From Pseudomonas sp. R76 (GTDB lineage Bacteria > Pseudomonadota > Gammaproteobacteria > Pseudomonadales > Pseudomonadaceae): 64,000 nucleotides of DNA. The DNA lies in assembly GCF_009834565.1 (NCBI RefSeq), contig NZ_CP019428.1, forward strand, positions 372,001 through 436,000, given 5' to 3'. Positions 1 to 7,863 of the stretch are shown here, in pieces (position 1 is the stretch's first letter; each line of letters begins with the position of its first letter). The notes beneath the pieces are model-generated. The model was not told where the DNA came from. It worked only from the letters and a program-made list of their open reading frames with translations, and searched no databases. Made by a program: the position numbers and the translations under genes.

Positions 1-86
1 CCCACACCGGCTTCGGTGGTGCCACCGGCCATGGCTGCGCCACTGACCAGGCCAAGGGACAACAAGAGAATCGAGGAGAACTTCAT
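1..86 (-). CDS. N-terminus of an exported protein (partial)
   Basis: Only the first 28 codons lie in the window; the gene continues off the left edge. The start ATG is at 86-84. The visible residues are a clear signal peptide: a Lys at position 2, a long run of Ser/Leu/Ile/Val, then an Ala-x-Ala type cleavage region (GAAMAGG) followed by Gly/Thr. Small Pseudomonas glycine-zipper envelope proteins begin this way, but nothing diagnostic of a family is visible, so only export to the periplasm or beyond can be supported. Confidence 0.6.
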   Translation of the reverse strand, partial: MKFSSILLLSLGLVSGAAMAGGTTEAGV

Positions 87-244
87 AGAGAGACCTCAAG
101 AGGATGACGGCGCGATCCTGAGGTTGTATCGATACGCTGACAATCGAAAACCGACCAGTGGTATGAGTTGTATACAATTTGCTAAGTTGCTGTTTTGTAT
201 AGGGAACTTAAGTCATTTTTGCGAGTCTTTAACTACTTCGGAAC

Positions 245-276
245 GGCCGCTTTTATGCAAAAGCGGCCTTTTTTGT
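245..276 (+). terminator. Rho-independent terminator, plus strand
   Basis: A perfect 10-bp stem (GGCCGCTTTT / AAAAGCGGCC) with a 4-base loop is followed by six T on the plus strand. The neighbouring protein genes (ending at 332 and starting at 86) both lie on the minus strand, where the hairpin has no T-tract. It therefore appears to end a plus-strand transcript that contains no supported protein gene. Confidence 0.7.
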
Positions 277-331
277 GCCTTGGATTTTTATTAGTCATGG
301 CGAGCGGCTTGTTGTGGCGAGCGGGTCTCGG

Positions 332-2680
332 TCAGGCCGAACGCGCCATGATCAAGCCGGTCGCGCTCGCCGCTTCCAAACGAATCGCCACAAACTTCGA
401 CGTCGGCGTATGGCTGCCATCCCCGGTGCTTTCCAATGGCACCAATGGGTTCACTTCCGGGTAATAAGCCGCCGCCTGCCCCGCTGGAATATCAAATGCC
501 AGCAAGGTGAAGCCTTTGACGCGGCGCTCACGACCGTCCTCCCACAGCGACACGATGTCGGCCTTCTGCCCCGGCTTGAAGCCCAGGCGGATGATGTCGG
601 CTTCGTTGACGAACAGCACGTCACGCTGACCTTTCACGCCACGGTAGCGGTCGTCCAGGCCGTAAATGGTGGTGTTGTACTGATCGTGGGAGCGCATCGA
701 CTGCATGATCAGGTCTGGCACGCGGCCCGTGGCGTGGGTGCGTTCGTGAATCAGGTCCTTGGGCAGCACGTTCGGGCGGAAGTTTGCGCGGCCCGACGGT
801 GTATTCCAGCGGCGTGCACCAGCAGAGTTGCCCAGGTAGAAACCGCCCGGTTTTTTGATCTTCTCGTTGAAGTCTTTGAAGCCTGGAATGGTGTCGGCGA
901 TCAGGTCGCGGATGCGCCCGTAGTCGGCCACCAGCCAGTTCCAATCCACCGGTTTGCTGCCCAGGGTCGCGGCGGCAATGCCTGCCAGGATGGCCGGCTC
1001 GGATTTCATCAGCTTCGACAGCGGCTGCAATTGGCCGTTGGAGCCGTGCACCATGCTGAATGAGTCTTCCACGGTAACGGCTTGCGGGCCGTCGGCCTGG
1101 ATATCGATGTCGGTACGGCCCAGGCACGGCAGGATCAGCGCGTCTTTACCGTGCATCAAATGGCTGCGGTTGAGCTTGGTGCTGATCTGCACGGTCAGGT
1201 CGCAGCTGCGCAATGCTTCAAAGGTACGTGGGCTGTCCGGCGTGGCTTGGGCGAAGTTGCCGCCCAGGCCGATAAACACTTTGGAGCGGCCTTCGAGCAT
1301 CGCGTGGATCGCTTCGACCACGTTGTGGCCATTGTGGCGCGGCACCTGGAACTGGAAGCGGCGTTCCAGGGAATCGAGAAACGCCACCGGTGGGCGTTCG
1401 TTGATGCCCATGGTGCGGTCGCCCTGCACGTTACTGTGGCCGCGCACCGGGCACAGGCCGGCGCCTGGGCGGCCGATGTTGCCGCGCAGCAGCATCAGGT
1501 TGGCGATTTCCTGGATGGTCGGCACCGAGTGGCGATGCTGGGTGATGCCCATCGCCCAGCACATGATCACGTTTTTGCCTTTGGCGTACATGCGCGCCGC
1601 TTGCTCGATTTCAACCAGGCTCAGGCCGGACTGCGAGACGATTTCATCCCACGAGGTGTCGTCGATCTGGCCGAGGTAATCCAGCACATTAGCTGTGTGT
1701 TCGTTGAGGAAGTCGTGGTCAAACACGGCTTCTTTGCCTTCGGCCTGGGCCTGGCGCTCCCACAGCAACAGGAATTTGGCCATGGCTCGCAGGATGGCCA
1801 TGTCGCCACCCAACGCCGGGCGGAAGTAGGCGGTGTTGGTCGGTTTGTCGCCGTTGGTGAGCATTTCCAGCGGGTGTTGCGGGTGCTGGAAGCGTTCCAA
1901 ACCACGCTCTTTCAGCGGGTTGATGCACACCACCTGGGCGCCGCGTTTAACCGCTTCACGCAGCGGTTCGAGCATGCGCGGGTGGTTGGTGCCGGGGTTC
2001 TGGCCCCACACGAAAATCGCATCGGCGTGTTCGAAGTCATCAAAGGTCACGGTGCCTTTGCCCACACCCACGCTTTGCGCCAGGGCTACGCCGCTGGCTT
2101 CGTGGCACATGTTCGAGCAGTCCGGGAAGTTGTTGGTGCCGTAGGCGCGTACGAACAGCTGATACAGGTACGCCGCTTCGTTGCTGGCGCGGCCCGAGGT
2201 GTAGAACTCGGCCATGTCCGGGCTTGGCAGGGCGTTGAGGTGTTTGCCGACCAGATCAAACGCTGCTTCCCAACTGATGGGCTTGTAGTGGTCGGTCTCG
2301 GCGTCATACCGCATCGGCTCGGTCAGGCGGCCCTGGTATTCCAGCCAATAGTCGCTCTGTTCCAGCAGTGCGGTCACGCTGTGCTTGGCAAAAAATGCCG
2401 CATCCACACGACGTTTGGTGGCTTCCCAGTTGACCGCCTTGGCGCCGTTTTCGCAGAACTTGACCATGCCGCTTTCCGGCGAGTCGCCCCAGGCGCAGCC
2501 CGGGCAGTCGAAGCCGCCGTTCTGGTTGGTCTTGAGCATCATGCGCAGGTTTTTCAGCGCGTTGTCGCTGGTCAGCCAGGCCTGCGCCACGCTGATCAAT
2601 GCACCCCAGCCGCCCGCCGGGCCTTTGTAGGGCTTATAGCGCGGGGTCGGGGTTTGGTCGGCTTGATGATGCTGGCTCAT
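332..2680 (-). CDS. FdhF/YdeP-family molybdopterin oxidoreductase
   Basis: A 782-residue member of the formate dehydrogenase alpha-subunit family (YdeP branch), expected to bind a bis-MGD molybdenum cofactor in the cytoplasm. The N-terminal part carries a Cys motif (CPGC at residues 59-62, C76) where an Fe-S cluster is usually bound. The motif SNMCHEASG places a cysteine (C192) at the position that is selenocysteine or cysteine in formate dehydrogenase H, the expected Mo ligand. The start at 2680 overlaps the fdhD stop as ATGA, so the two are translationally coupled; a longer frame upstream would run into fdhD. Substrate is not established for the YdeP branch; formate is only a guess from the linked fdhD. 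Confidence 0.85.
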   Translation of the reverse strand: MSQHHQADQTPTPRYKPYKGPAGGWGALISVAQAWLTSDNALKNLRMMLKTNQNGGFDCPGCAWGDSPESGMVKFCENGAKAVNWEATKRRVDAAFFAKHSVTALLEQSDYWLEYQGRLTEPMRYDAETDHYKPISWEAAFDLVGKHLNALPSPDMAEFYTSGRASNEAAYLYQLFVRAYGTNNFPDCSNMCHEASGVALAQSVGVGKGTVTFDDFEHADAIFVWGQNPGTNHPRMLEPLREAVKRGAQVVCINPLKERGLERFQHPQHPLEMLTNGDKPTNTAYFRPALGGDMAILRAMAKFLLLWERQAQAEGKEAVFDHDFLNEHTANVLDYLGQIDDTSWDEIVSQSGLSLVEIEQAARMYAKGKNVIMCWAMGITQHRHSVPTIQEIANLMLLRGNIGRPGAGLCPVRGHSNVQGDRTMGINERPPVAFLDSLERRFQFQVPRHNGHNVVEAIHAMLEGRSKVFIGLGGNFAQATPDSPRTFEALRSCDLTVQISTKLNRSHLMHGKDALILPCLGRTDIDIQADGPQAVTVEDSFSMVHGSNGQLQPLSKLMKSEPAILAGIAAATLGSKPVDWNWLVADYGRIRDLIADTIPGFKDFNEKIKKPGGFYLGNSAGARRWNTPSGRANFRPNVLPKDLIHERTHATGRVPDLIMQSMRSHDQYNTTIYGLDDRYRGVKGQRDVLFVNEADIIRLGFKPGQKADIVSLWEDGRERRVKGFTLLAFDIPAGQAAAYYPEVNPLVPLESTGDGSHTPTSKFVAIRLEAASATGLIMARSA

Positions 2681-3516
2681 GGCTGGTTCTCCATCGCAGG
2701 GCTGTAGACCCGCGGCGCACTTTTCTGCGGCAGGTGGATGAGATTGAGGTTGTGCCGGCGAGCCCATTGCAGGGCCAGGCCGGTGGGCGACGACAGGCTG
2801 ACCAAGGTCTGGATGCCTGCGCGCAGAACTTTTTGGATCAATTCGAGGCTGCAGCGGCTGGTGACAATCGCCAGGCCGCCGTCGGTCGGAATCTTTTGGC
2901 GAGTCAGTGCACCGATCAATTTATCCAGGGCGTTGTGCCGGCCAATGTCTTCGCGGCCCATCAGCAATTCGCCCCTGTTGTTCATAAACACCGCTGCGTG
3001 CACTGCGCCGCTGTATTGGCCCAGAGGCTGGAAAGCACTGATGCGCTGGCGCAGGCCATCGAGCCATTCGGCGGGCGGCAATGGCGCGCCGGGCAGCACT
3101 TCAAGGTTCGGTAGCGCTTGTTCTACCGCTTCAACACCGCATAACCCGCAACCGCTGGTGCCGGCCAATTGGCGGCGTTGCTGCTTGAGGTTCCAGAACG
3201 CGCGGCTCGATATCTGCACTTGGGCGTACTGGGTTGAGCCTGAACCGCTGAGTTTAAGATCATAAATGTCGCTAACGTCGGCGATAATGCCGCTGCCGAT
3301 GCTGAAACCCACGATGAAGTCTTCCAGGTCCGTCGGCGTCACCAGCATCACGGCCTGGCTGATGTCGTTGTAGGCAATCGCCAACGCCACTTCTTCCGCC
3401 AACGCAGTGCTGGCGACTTCTGTGTGTTCAAGATTGCAAAACTGGTAGCTCTGGCTGGCGGCGGGCGCGGGCGTTTCGAGGGCGGGCGCCGCGCAGACTG
3501 GGCGCTTGGCGTTCAT
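2677..3516 (-). CDS. fdhD: FdhD, sulfurtransferase for formate dehydrogenase
   Basis: FdhD passes sulfur from IscS to the Mo-bis-MGD cofactor and is needed for activity of FdhF-type enzymes. The 279-residue protein contains the characteristic CGLCG motif (near residue 140), the two cysteines required for sulfur transfer, and the conserved GREDIGRHNALDKLIG stretch. It is the first gene of a two-gene operon and its TGA overlaps the ATG of the oxidoreductase by 4 bases (ATGA). The coupling supports the downstream gene as its client. Length fits the family. Confidence 0.93.
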   Translation of the reverse strand: MNAKRPVCAAPALETPAPAASQSYQFCNLEHTEVASTALAEEVALAIAYNDISQAVMLVTPTDLEDFIVGFSIGSGIIADVSDIYDLKLSGSGSTQYAQVQISSRAFWNLKQQRRQLAGTSGCGLCGVEAVEQALPNLEVLPGAPLPPAEWLDGLRQRISAFQPLGQYSGAVHAAVFMNNRGELLMGREDIGRHNALDKLIGALTRQKIPTDGGLAIVTSRCSLELIQKVLRAGIQTLVSLSSPTGLALQWARRHNLNLIHLPQKSAPRVYSPAMENQP

Positions 3517-3613
3517 GGGGCAGTACCACCGGCGGATTGATCAGTGTTTAGACTAGGCGCGACAAAGGGTCGCGTCTAATTGCCAGTACTGATCTACCGA
3601 TAGATGGCGTCGA

Positions 3614-4501
3614 TCAAGCCTCTTGCTGCGATTTTTGAAACAACGCAAAACAGGCTTCCGCCAGCGCCGAGCGGGGTGCGCTGCGGCGCATGATCAGCCC
3701 CAGGCGCGCCAGCGTGTGAGCGTCTTCAATGGGTTGCAGGCGCAGGTGCTCGGTGAGGGCGTCGAGGCCGCCGTCCAGTGGCATTACGGCGCAGCACAGG
3801 CCGCCGTGCACGGCTTGTAACAATTGATGCACCGCATCGGTTTGCAGCAAGGGCTGCGGGTTGAGCCCACGGCTGTGGAAGTTGTGGTCGATGGACTGGC
3901 GAAAGTGCATGCCACTGGTGAGCATGCCCAGGGGCAGTTCGATCAATGCTTCCCAGCTCAACGGTTTGTCGCCGAAGCTGAAAAACCGTTGGTCGTAGAG
4001 CAGGCCCATGCGCGTCTCGCTCAGGGCCAGCGAGTCGAAGCGCTCGTTGTCCAGGCGCTCCAGGTAGGACACGCCCAGGTCGAGACGATTGCTCGCCAGC
4101 TGTTCAAGAATTTGCTCGGAGCTTAATGCCGAGAGTTCAAAGCGCAGGCTCGGGTGCTCTTTATGCAGTTGTTGCATCAGCGCCAAGGGATCGAAGCTCG
4201 ACAGCGGCACCACACCCAGGCGCAACGTACCGACCAGGTTGCCGCGACAGGCCGCCGCTTCGGCCAGCAAACCGTCATAAGCCGCCAGCACGGTGCGGGC
4301 CCACGCCAATACCCGCTCGCCCGGCGCGGTAAAACCTTCGAAGCGCTGGCCGCGATTGACCAGCGGCAAGTCCAGCTCTTCTTCCAGGTTGCGCAGGCGC
4401 ATCGACAGGGTCGGCTGGGTGATGTGACAACGCGCTGCCGCCTGGCCGAAGTGGCGGGTCTCGTCGAGGGCGATGAGGAATTTCAGCTGTTTGATGTCCA
4501 T
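3614..4501 (-). CDS. LysR-family transcriptional regulator
   Basis: A 295-residue LysR regulator. Residues 1-60 form the winged helix-turn-helix (MDIKQLKFLIALDETRHFG..., then TQPTLSMRLRNLEEEL), and the rest is the periplasmic-binding-protein-like effector domain. The frame is open further upstream to 4810 but that extension is low quality and would overlap the divergent LysM gene, so the ATG at 4501 is chosen because it begins exactly at the family's usual N-terminus. It lies upstream of fdhD in the same direction with about 97 bp between, and may control that operon; this is inference from position. The effector is unknown. Confidence 0.88.
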   Translation of the reverse strand: MDIKQLKFLIALDETRHFGQAAARCHITQPTLSMRLRNLEEELDLPLVNRGQRFEGFTAPGERVLAWARTVLAAYDGLLAEAAACRGNLVGTLRLGVVPLSSFDPLALMQQLHKEHPSLRFELSALSSEQILEQLASNRLDLGVSYLERLDNERFDSLALSETRMGLLYDQRFFSFGDKPLSWEALIELPLGMLTSGMHFRQSIDHNFHSRGLNPQPLLQTDAVHQLLQAVHGGLCCAVMPLDGGLDALTEHLRLQPIEDAHTLARLGLIMRRSAPRSALAEACFALFQKSQQEA

Positions 4502-4631
4502 CTTCGCTCCGGGCTTATTCCAATGGCGAGGGATTCTAGCGCGTTTGAGTCTTTGGTCGGTTCGGAACCCGAATCTGTAGGACTGGTCTAGTCTTGGGCA
4601 TCTGGAACTTAAATCCCAAGGAGAGCGCACC

Positions 4632-5072
4632 ATGAGTATTTTTAGCTTTGTTAAGGAAGCGGGCGAGAAGCTGATTGACCTGTTGACGCCGGGTAATGCC
4701 AACGCAAGTGATGAGTTGAAGAAGCACATCAGCGCTGTCGGGCTTGGAAACCCGAATATCACCGCCACCGTTGATGGCGACAAGGTCACCGTGAAGGGTG
4801 AAGTCGCCACTCAGGAAGAGAAAGAGAAAATCATCCTGGCTGCAGGCAACATCGCGGGTGTTGGCAGTGTAGAGGATCAAATCACAGTGACTGGCCCGGC
4901 CGTGGCTGCCGCACGTTTTGTAGTCGTGAAAAAAGGCGACACCCTCAGCGCGATTTCCCTGGCGGTGTATGGCAACGCCAACCAGTACAACAAAATCTTT
5001 GAGGCCAATAAGCCACTGCTTAAAGATGTGAATAAAATTTACCCAGGGCAGACATTGCGTATTCCTGAGTAA
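4632..5072 (+). CDS. kbp: BON-LysM domain protein (Kbp/YgaU-like)
   Basis: A 146-residue protein with a BON domain (about residues 25-85, a conserved Gly in VTVKGEV) and a C-terminal LysM domain (about 96-145: KKGDTLSAIS..YG and YPGQTLRIPE). This is the architecture and length of E. coli YgaU/Kbp, a potassium-binding protein linked to osmotic stress; LysM domains otherwise bind peptidoglycan. There is no obvious signal peptide, as in YgaU. An AAGGAGAG ribosome binding site precedes the ATG. It stands alone and is followed by a REPIN. Confidence 0.88.
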   Translation: MSIFSFVKEAGEKLIDLLTPGNANASDELKKHISAVGLGNPNITATVDGDKVTVKGEVATQEEKEKIILAAGNIAGVGSVEDQITVTGPAVAAARFVVVKKGDTLSAISLAVYGNANQYNKIFEANKPLLKDVNKIYPGQTLRIPE

Positions 5073-5094
5073 GGCCTCTTACCGAGTGATGGCA

Positions 5095-5159
5095 ATCGCG
5101 GGCAAGCCCGCTCCCACAGGAGAGTGCATTCCAAATGTGGGAGCGGGCTTGCCCGCGAT
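5095..5159. repeat. REPIN (inverted REP pair)
   Basis: Two inverted copies of the P. fluorescens-type REP sequence (core GTGGGAGCGGGCTTGCCCGC) separated by about 16 bp, lying in the gap between the convergent kbp and yrfG genes. REPINs are non-autonomous repeats mobilised by RAYT transposases; none is encoded in this window. Confidence 0.85.
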
Positions 5160-5164
5160 GCGAT

Positions 5165-5827
5165 CTAGAGGCCGACAATCAGGTCCCTGTAATCCCCAAC
5201 CGCCGCAAATTCAGCCGTGTCTTTGGGCCCCTTCTTGCTGTCCGGTTCCTTCACCGCCAGCAAATGCCCCACGCCAAACTCCCGAGCACTGCGCAAGATC
5301 GGCAAGGTGTCATCGATAAACAGGCTGCGGGCCGGGTCGAAGTGGATGTCGGCTTGCAGGGCTGCCCAGAACTGCGGGTTTTCCTTGGGAAAGCCGTAGT
5401 CGTGGGAGCTGATCAACCGCTCGAAATACGGCGCCAGTTCAATGCGTTCCAACTTCAGTGACAGCGAATCACGGTGCGCGTTGGTGATCAGGATCACGCG
5501 CTTGCCGGCCTGTTTGATTGCCGCCAGAAACGTATCCGCGTCCGGGCGCAGGGCGATCAGGTGGGCGGTTTCCAACTTGAGTTCGCGCACCGGAATGTTC
5601 AGCTCGGTGCTCCAGAAATCCAGGCAATACCATTGCAACTGTCCGGCGTTACGCTCGAACAGCGGCTGCAACTCCAGCTCGGCCATGGCCCGGCTCACCC
5701 CGTGCAGCTCGGCGTAGCGTTGGGGCAAGTGCTCCATCCAGAAATGGTTGTCGAAATGCAGATCGAGCAAGGTGCCGTCCATGTCCAGCAAGACGGTGTC
5801 GATGGCGTGCCAGTTCAAAGAGGGCAT
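5165..5827 (-). CDS. yrfG: GMP/IMP nucleotidase YrfG (HAD family)
   Basis: A 220-residue haloacid-dehalogenase-like phosphatase. Motif I is LLDMDGTLLDL (residues about 13-23), motif II the ILITNAH segment, and motif IV the LFIDDTLPIL segment, giving the nucleophilic Asp and metal-binding Asp residues. E. coli YrfG hydrolyses GMP and IMP, and the same gene lies next to nudE in E. coli, which matches this neighbourhood (nudE is divergent, 87 bp away). It probably takes part in purine nucleotide turnover. Confidence 0.9.
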   Translation of the reverse strand: MPSLNWHAIDTVLLDMDGTLLDLHFDNHFWMEHLPQRYAELHGVSRAMAELELQPLFERNAGQLQWYCLDFWSTELNIPVRELKLETAHLIALRPDADTFLAAIKQAGKRVILITNAHRDSLSLKLERIELAPYFERLISSHDYGFPKENPQFWAALQADIHFDPARSLFIDDTLPILRSAREFGVGHLLAVKEPDSKKGPKDTAEFAAVGDYRDLIVGL

Positions 5828-5914
5828 GGTGCGTTCTCATGTAAGTAAAGATATCCGACACAGACAATCGGAAAAGCCACGGTATAGTAACCCGATCACG
5901 CCAAGGAGCCGCTT

Positions 5915-6481
5915 ATGCGCCAGAAACCCACCGTACTCGCCCGCGAAATAGTCGCCAGTAGCCGTTTGTTCCGCGTGGAGGAAGTGCAATTGCGCTTTTC
6001 CAATGGCGTTGAACGTACCTACGAGCGCCTGGTGGGCCGCGGTGCCGGCTACGGCGCGGTGATGATCGTGGCGATGATCGATGATGAGCATGCGTTGCTG
6101 GTGGAAGAGTATTGCGGTGGCACTGACGAATACGAGTTGTCGCTGCCCAAGGGCCTGATCGAGCCCGGCGAAGACGTGCTGGCGGCTGCTGATCGTGAAC
6201 TCAAGGAAGAGGCCGGCTATGGCGCGCGGCAGTTGGAACACATCACCGAACTGTCGTTGTCGCCGGGCTACATGAGCCAGAAGATCCAGGTGGTGCTGGC
6301 CACCGACCTGTACGAGGAACGCCTGGAAGGCGACGAGCCGGAACCGATGCGCGTGGAGCGGGTCAACCTGCGCGAGTTGTCGCAACTGGCGCAGAACGAG
6401 CAATTCAGCGAGGGTCGCGCCCTGGCCGCACTGTATCTGGTACGAGACCTGTTGACCCAGCGTGGAGCGTTTACCGCATGA
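5915..6481 (+). CDS. nudE: NudE, ADP-compounds Nudix hydrolase
   Basis: A 188-residue Nudix enzyme. The Nudix box G-x5-E-x7-RE-x2-EE-x-G is present (from GLIEPGE to REL..EEAGYG). E. coli NudE hydrolyses ADP-ribose, NADH and related ADP compounds; the linkage with yrfG and cysQ supports this assignment over other Nudix types. An AAGGAG ribosome binding site lies just upstream of the ATG. The stop overlaps the cysQ start (ATGA), so the two are coupled. It probably clears toxic or unneeded nucleotide derivatives in the cytoplasm. Confidence 0.93.
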   Translation: MRQKPTVLAREIVASSRLFRVEEVQLRFSNGVERTYERLVGRGAGYGAVMIVAMIDDEHALLVEEYCGGTDEYELSLPKGLIEPGEDVLAAADRELKEEAGYGARQLEHITELSLSPGYMSQKIQVVLATDLYEERLEGDEPEPMRVERVNLRELSQLAQNEQFSEGRALAALYLVRDLLTQRGAFTA

Positions 6482-7314
6482 GCGAACTGTTTTTAGGCCA
6501 CCCGTTTATTGCCCCTGTGATTGAGCTGGCGCGTCAGGCCGGTGAAGTGATCCTGCCGTACTGGCGTGCGGATGTGGCGGTCACCTCCAAGGCTGATGAT
6601 TCGCCGGTGACGGCGGCGGACCTGGCCGCTCACCACCTGATTCTGGCGGGCCTTACCGCGCTCGATCCGAGTATTCCAGTGCTGTCCGAAGAGGATGCGG
6701 ACATCGACCAGAGCGTGCGCGCCGGCTGGCAGCGCTGGTGGCTGGTGGACCCGTTGGATGGCACCAAGGAATTTATCTCCGGCAGCGAAGAGTTCACCGT
6801 CAACATCGCCCTGATCGAGCAAGGCCGCGTGGTGTTTGGCGTGGTGTCGATGCCCACCAGCGGCCGCTGCTACTTCGGTGGCGCGGGCCTGGGAGCCTGG
6901 CGTTCGGATGTGAGCGAAGCGCCCAAGCAGATTCAAGTGCGCCAGACCCCGGCAGCGGGTGAGGCTTTCACCGTGGTGGCCAGCCGTCGCCATACCAGCC
7001 CGGAACAGGAGCGCTTGCTCGATGGCCTGAGCGAAGGGCTTGGGGAACTGAAACTGGCGAATATCGGCAGCTCGCTGAAATTCTGCCTGTTGGCTGAAGG
7101 CAGCGCGGATTGCTACCCGCGTTTGGCGCCGACTTCGCAGTGGGACACCGCAGCGGCTCAGGGTGTGCTGGAGGGCGCCGGGGGCGAAGTGTTGGAGTTG
7201 AGCGGCGAGCCGTTCAGCTACCCGGCGCGGGAATCGTTGCTGAACCCGTTCTTTTTGGCGTTGCCGGCCAAGGCTGCGTGGCGCGAGCGCCTGCTGAACC
7301 TGGCTCGTTCTTAA
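6478..7314 (+). CDS. cysQ: CysQ, 3'(2'),5'-bisphosphate nucleotidase
   Basis: A 278-residue inositol-monophosphatase-superfamily enzyme that removes phosphate from PAP/PAPS, relieving product accumulation from sulfate assimilation. The metal-binding motif DPLDGTKEF is present (about residue 90) together with the upstream EED and the C-terminal WDTAAAQGVLEGAGG motif. It is coupled to nudE by an ATGA overlap and ends just before a strong hairpin. Length and motifs fit CysQ well. Confidence 0.95.
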   Translation: MSELFLGHPFIAPVIELARQAGEVILPYWRADVAVTSKADDSPVTAADLAAHHLILAGLTALDPSIPVLSEEDADIDQSVRAGWQRWWLVDPLDGTKEFISGSEEFTVNIALIEQGRVVFGVVSMPTSGRCYFGGAGLGAWRSDVSEAPKQIQVRQTPAAGEAFTVVASRRHTSPEQERLLDGLSEGLGELKLANIGSSLKFCLLAEGSADCYPRLAPTSQWDTAAAQGVLEGAGGEVLELSGEPFSYPARESLLNPFFLALPAKAAWRERLLNLARS

Positions 7315-7329
7315 GGCCTCAAAAAATCA

Positions 7330-7369
7330 AAATGTGGGAGCTGGCTTGCCAGCTCCCACATTTGTTTTT
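7330..7369 (+). terminator. REP-derived hairpin terminator
   Basis: A perfect 16-bp stem (AAATGTGGGAGCTGGC and its complement, 2-base loop) ends in GTTTTT. It uses the same REP sequence as the REPINs, apparently as the terminator of nudE-cysQ; it sits between convergent genes and could work in both directions. Confidence 0.75.
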
Positions 7370-7381
7370 GGGTTGTTGCGG

Positions 7382-7837
7382 CTATCGGTGCAAGACGTAC
7401 TGGCCGCTAAACGCCACCGCCCGTTCCTCACTGCCCTCATTCACGATCCACGTCTCCAGCGTCAACCGCGCGCGGCCATAACGTTTATAGGTCGCCACAA
7501 AACGCTTCCACACCTTCTCCTCCGGCGCCTGGCACACCACCGTCGCATCCCGCGTGACCGGCAGCGGGTAGCTGATCTGCCCTTCCTGAATCACGATATG
7601 CCCATCTTCAATGCCTTCTTCACGCAATTGCAGGTGCAGCCAACCCCAGCCCGCCAGCACTGCGCCGCAATACAGGCTGCCGCCAAACATCGTGCTCTTG
7701 TGGTTGATATTGGCCTGCAAGGGCAGGTGCAACTGCAGTTGGCCGTGTTGCCAGTCGAGCACCTTGAGGCCCATTTCCCGGGTGAGCGGGATGTCGTGGT
7801 GAAGGATGGATTCCAGGTAACGGCTGTCGCGGCTCAT
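7382..7837 (-). CDS. YiiD C-terminal-type thioesterase
   Basis: A 151-residue hot-dog-fold protein of the YiiD C-terminal/thioesterase family. The stretch INHKSTMFGGSLYCGAVLAG resembles the conserved HxxTxFGGS region of this family; the C-terminal half forms the second part of the hot-dog sheet. The ATG at 7837 is chosen because AAGAGG lies just upstream; another in-frame start 10 codons earlier would begin inside dctD's stop region. It is downstream of dctD, 26 bp away, and may be co-transcribed. Substrate unknown. Confidence 0.75.
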   Translation of the reverse strand: MSRDSRYLESILHHDIPLTREMGLKVLDWQHGQLQLHLPLQANINHKSTMFGGSLYCGAVLAGWGWLHLQLREEGIEDGHIVIQEGQISYPLPVTRDATVVCQAPEEKVWKRFVATYKRYGRARLTLETWIVNEGSEERAVAFSGQYVLHR

Positions 7838-7863
7838 GGTGGCCTCTTGGCGAGTGGGCGGGG

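Noticed and set aside
3614..4810. Longer LysR frame starting at 4810
   Set aside because: The extra 101 residues overlap the divergent LysM gene and look non-coding; the ATG at 4501 fits the family start.
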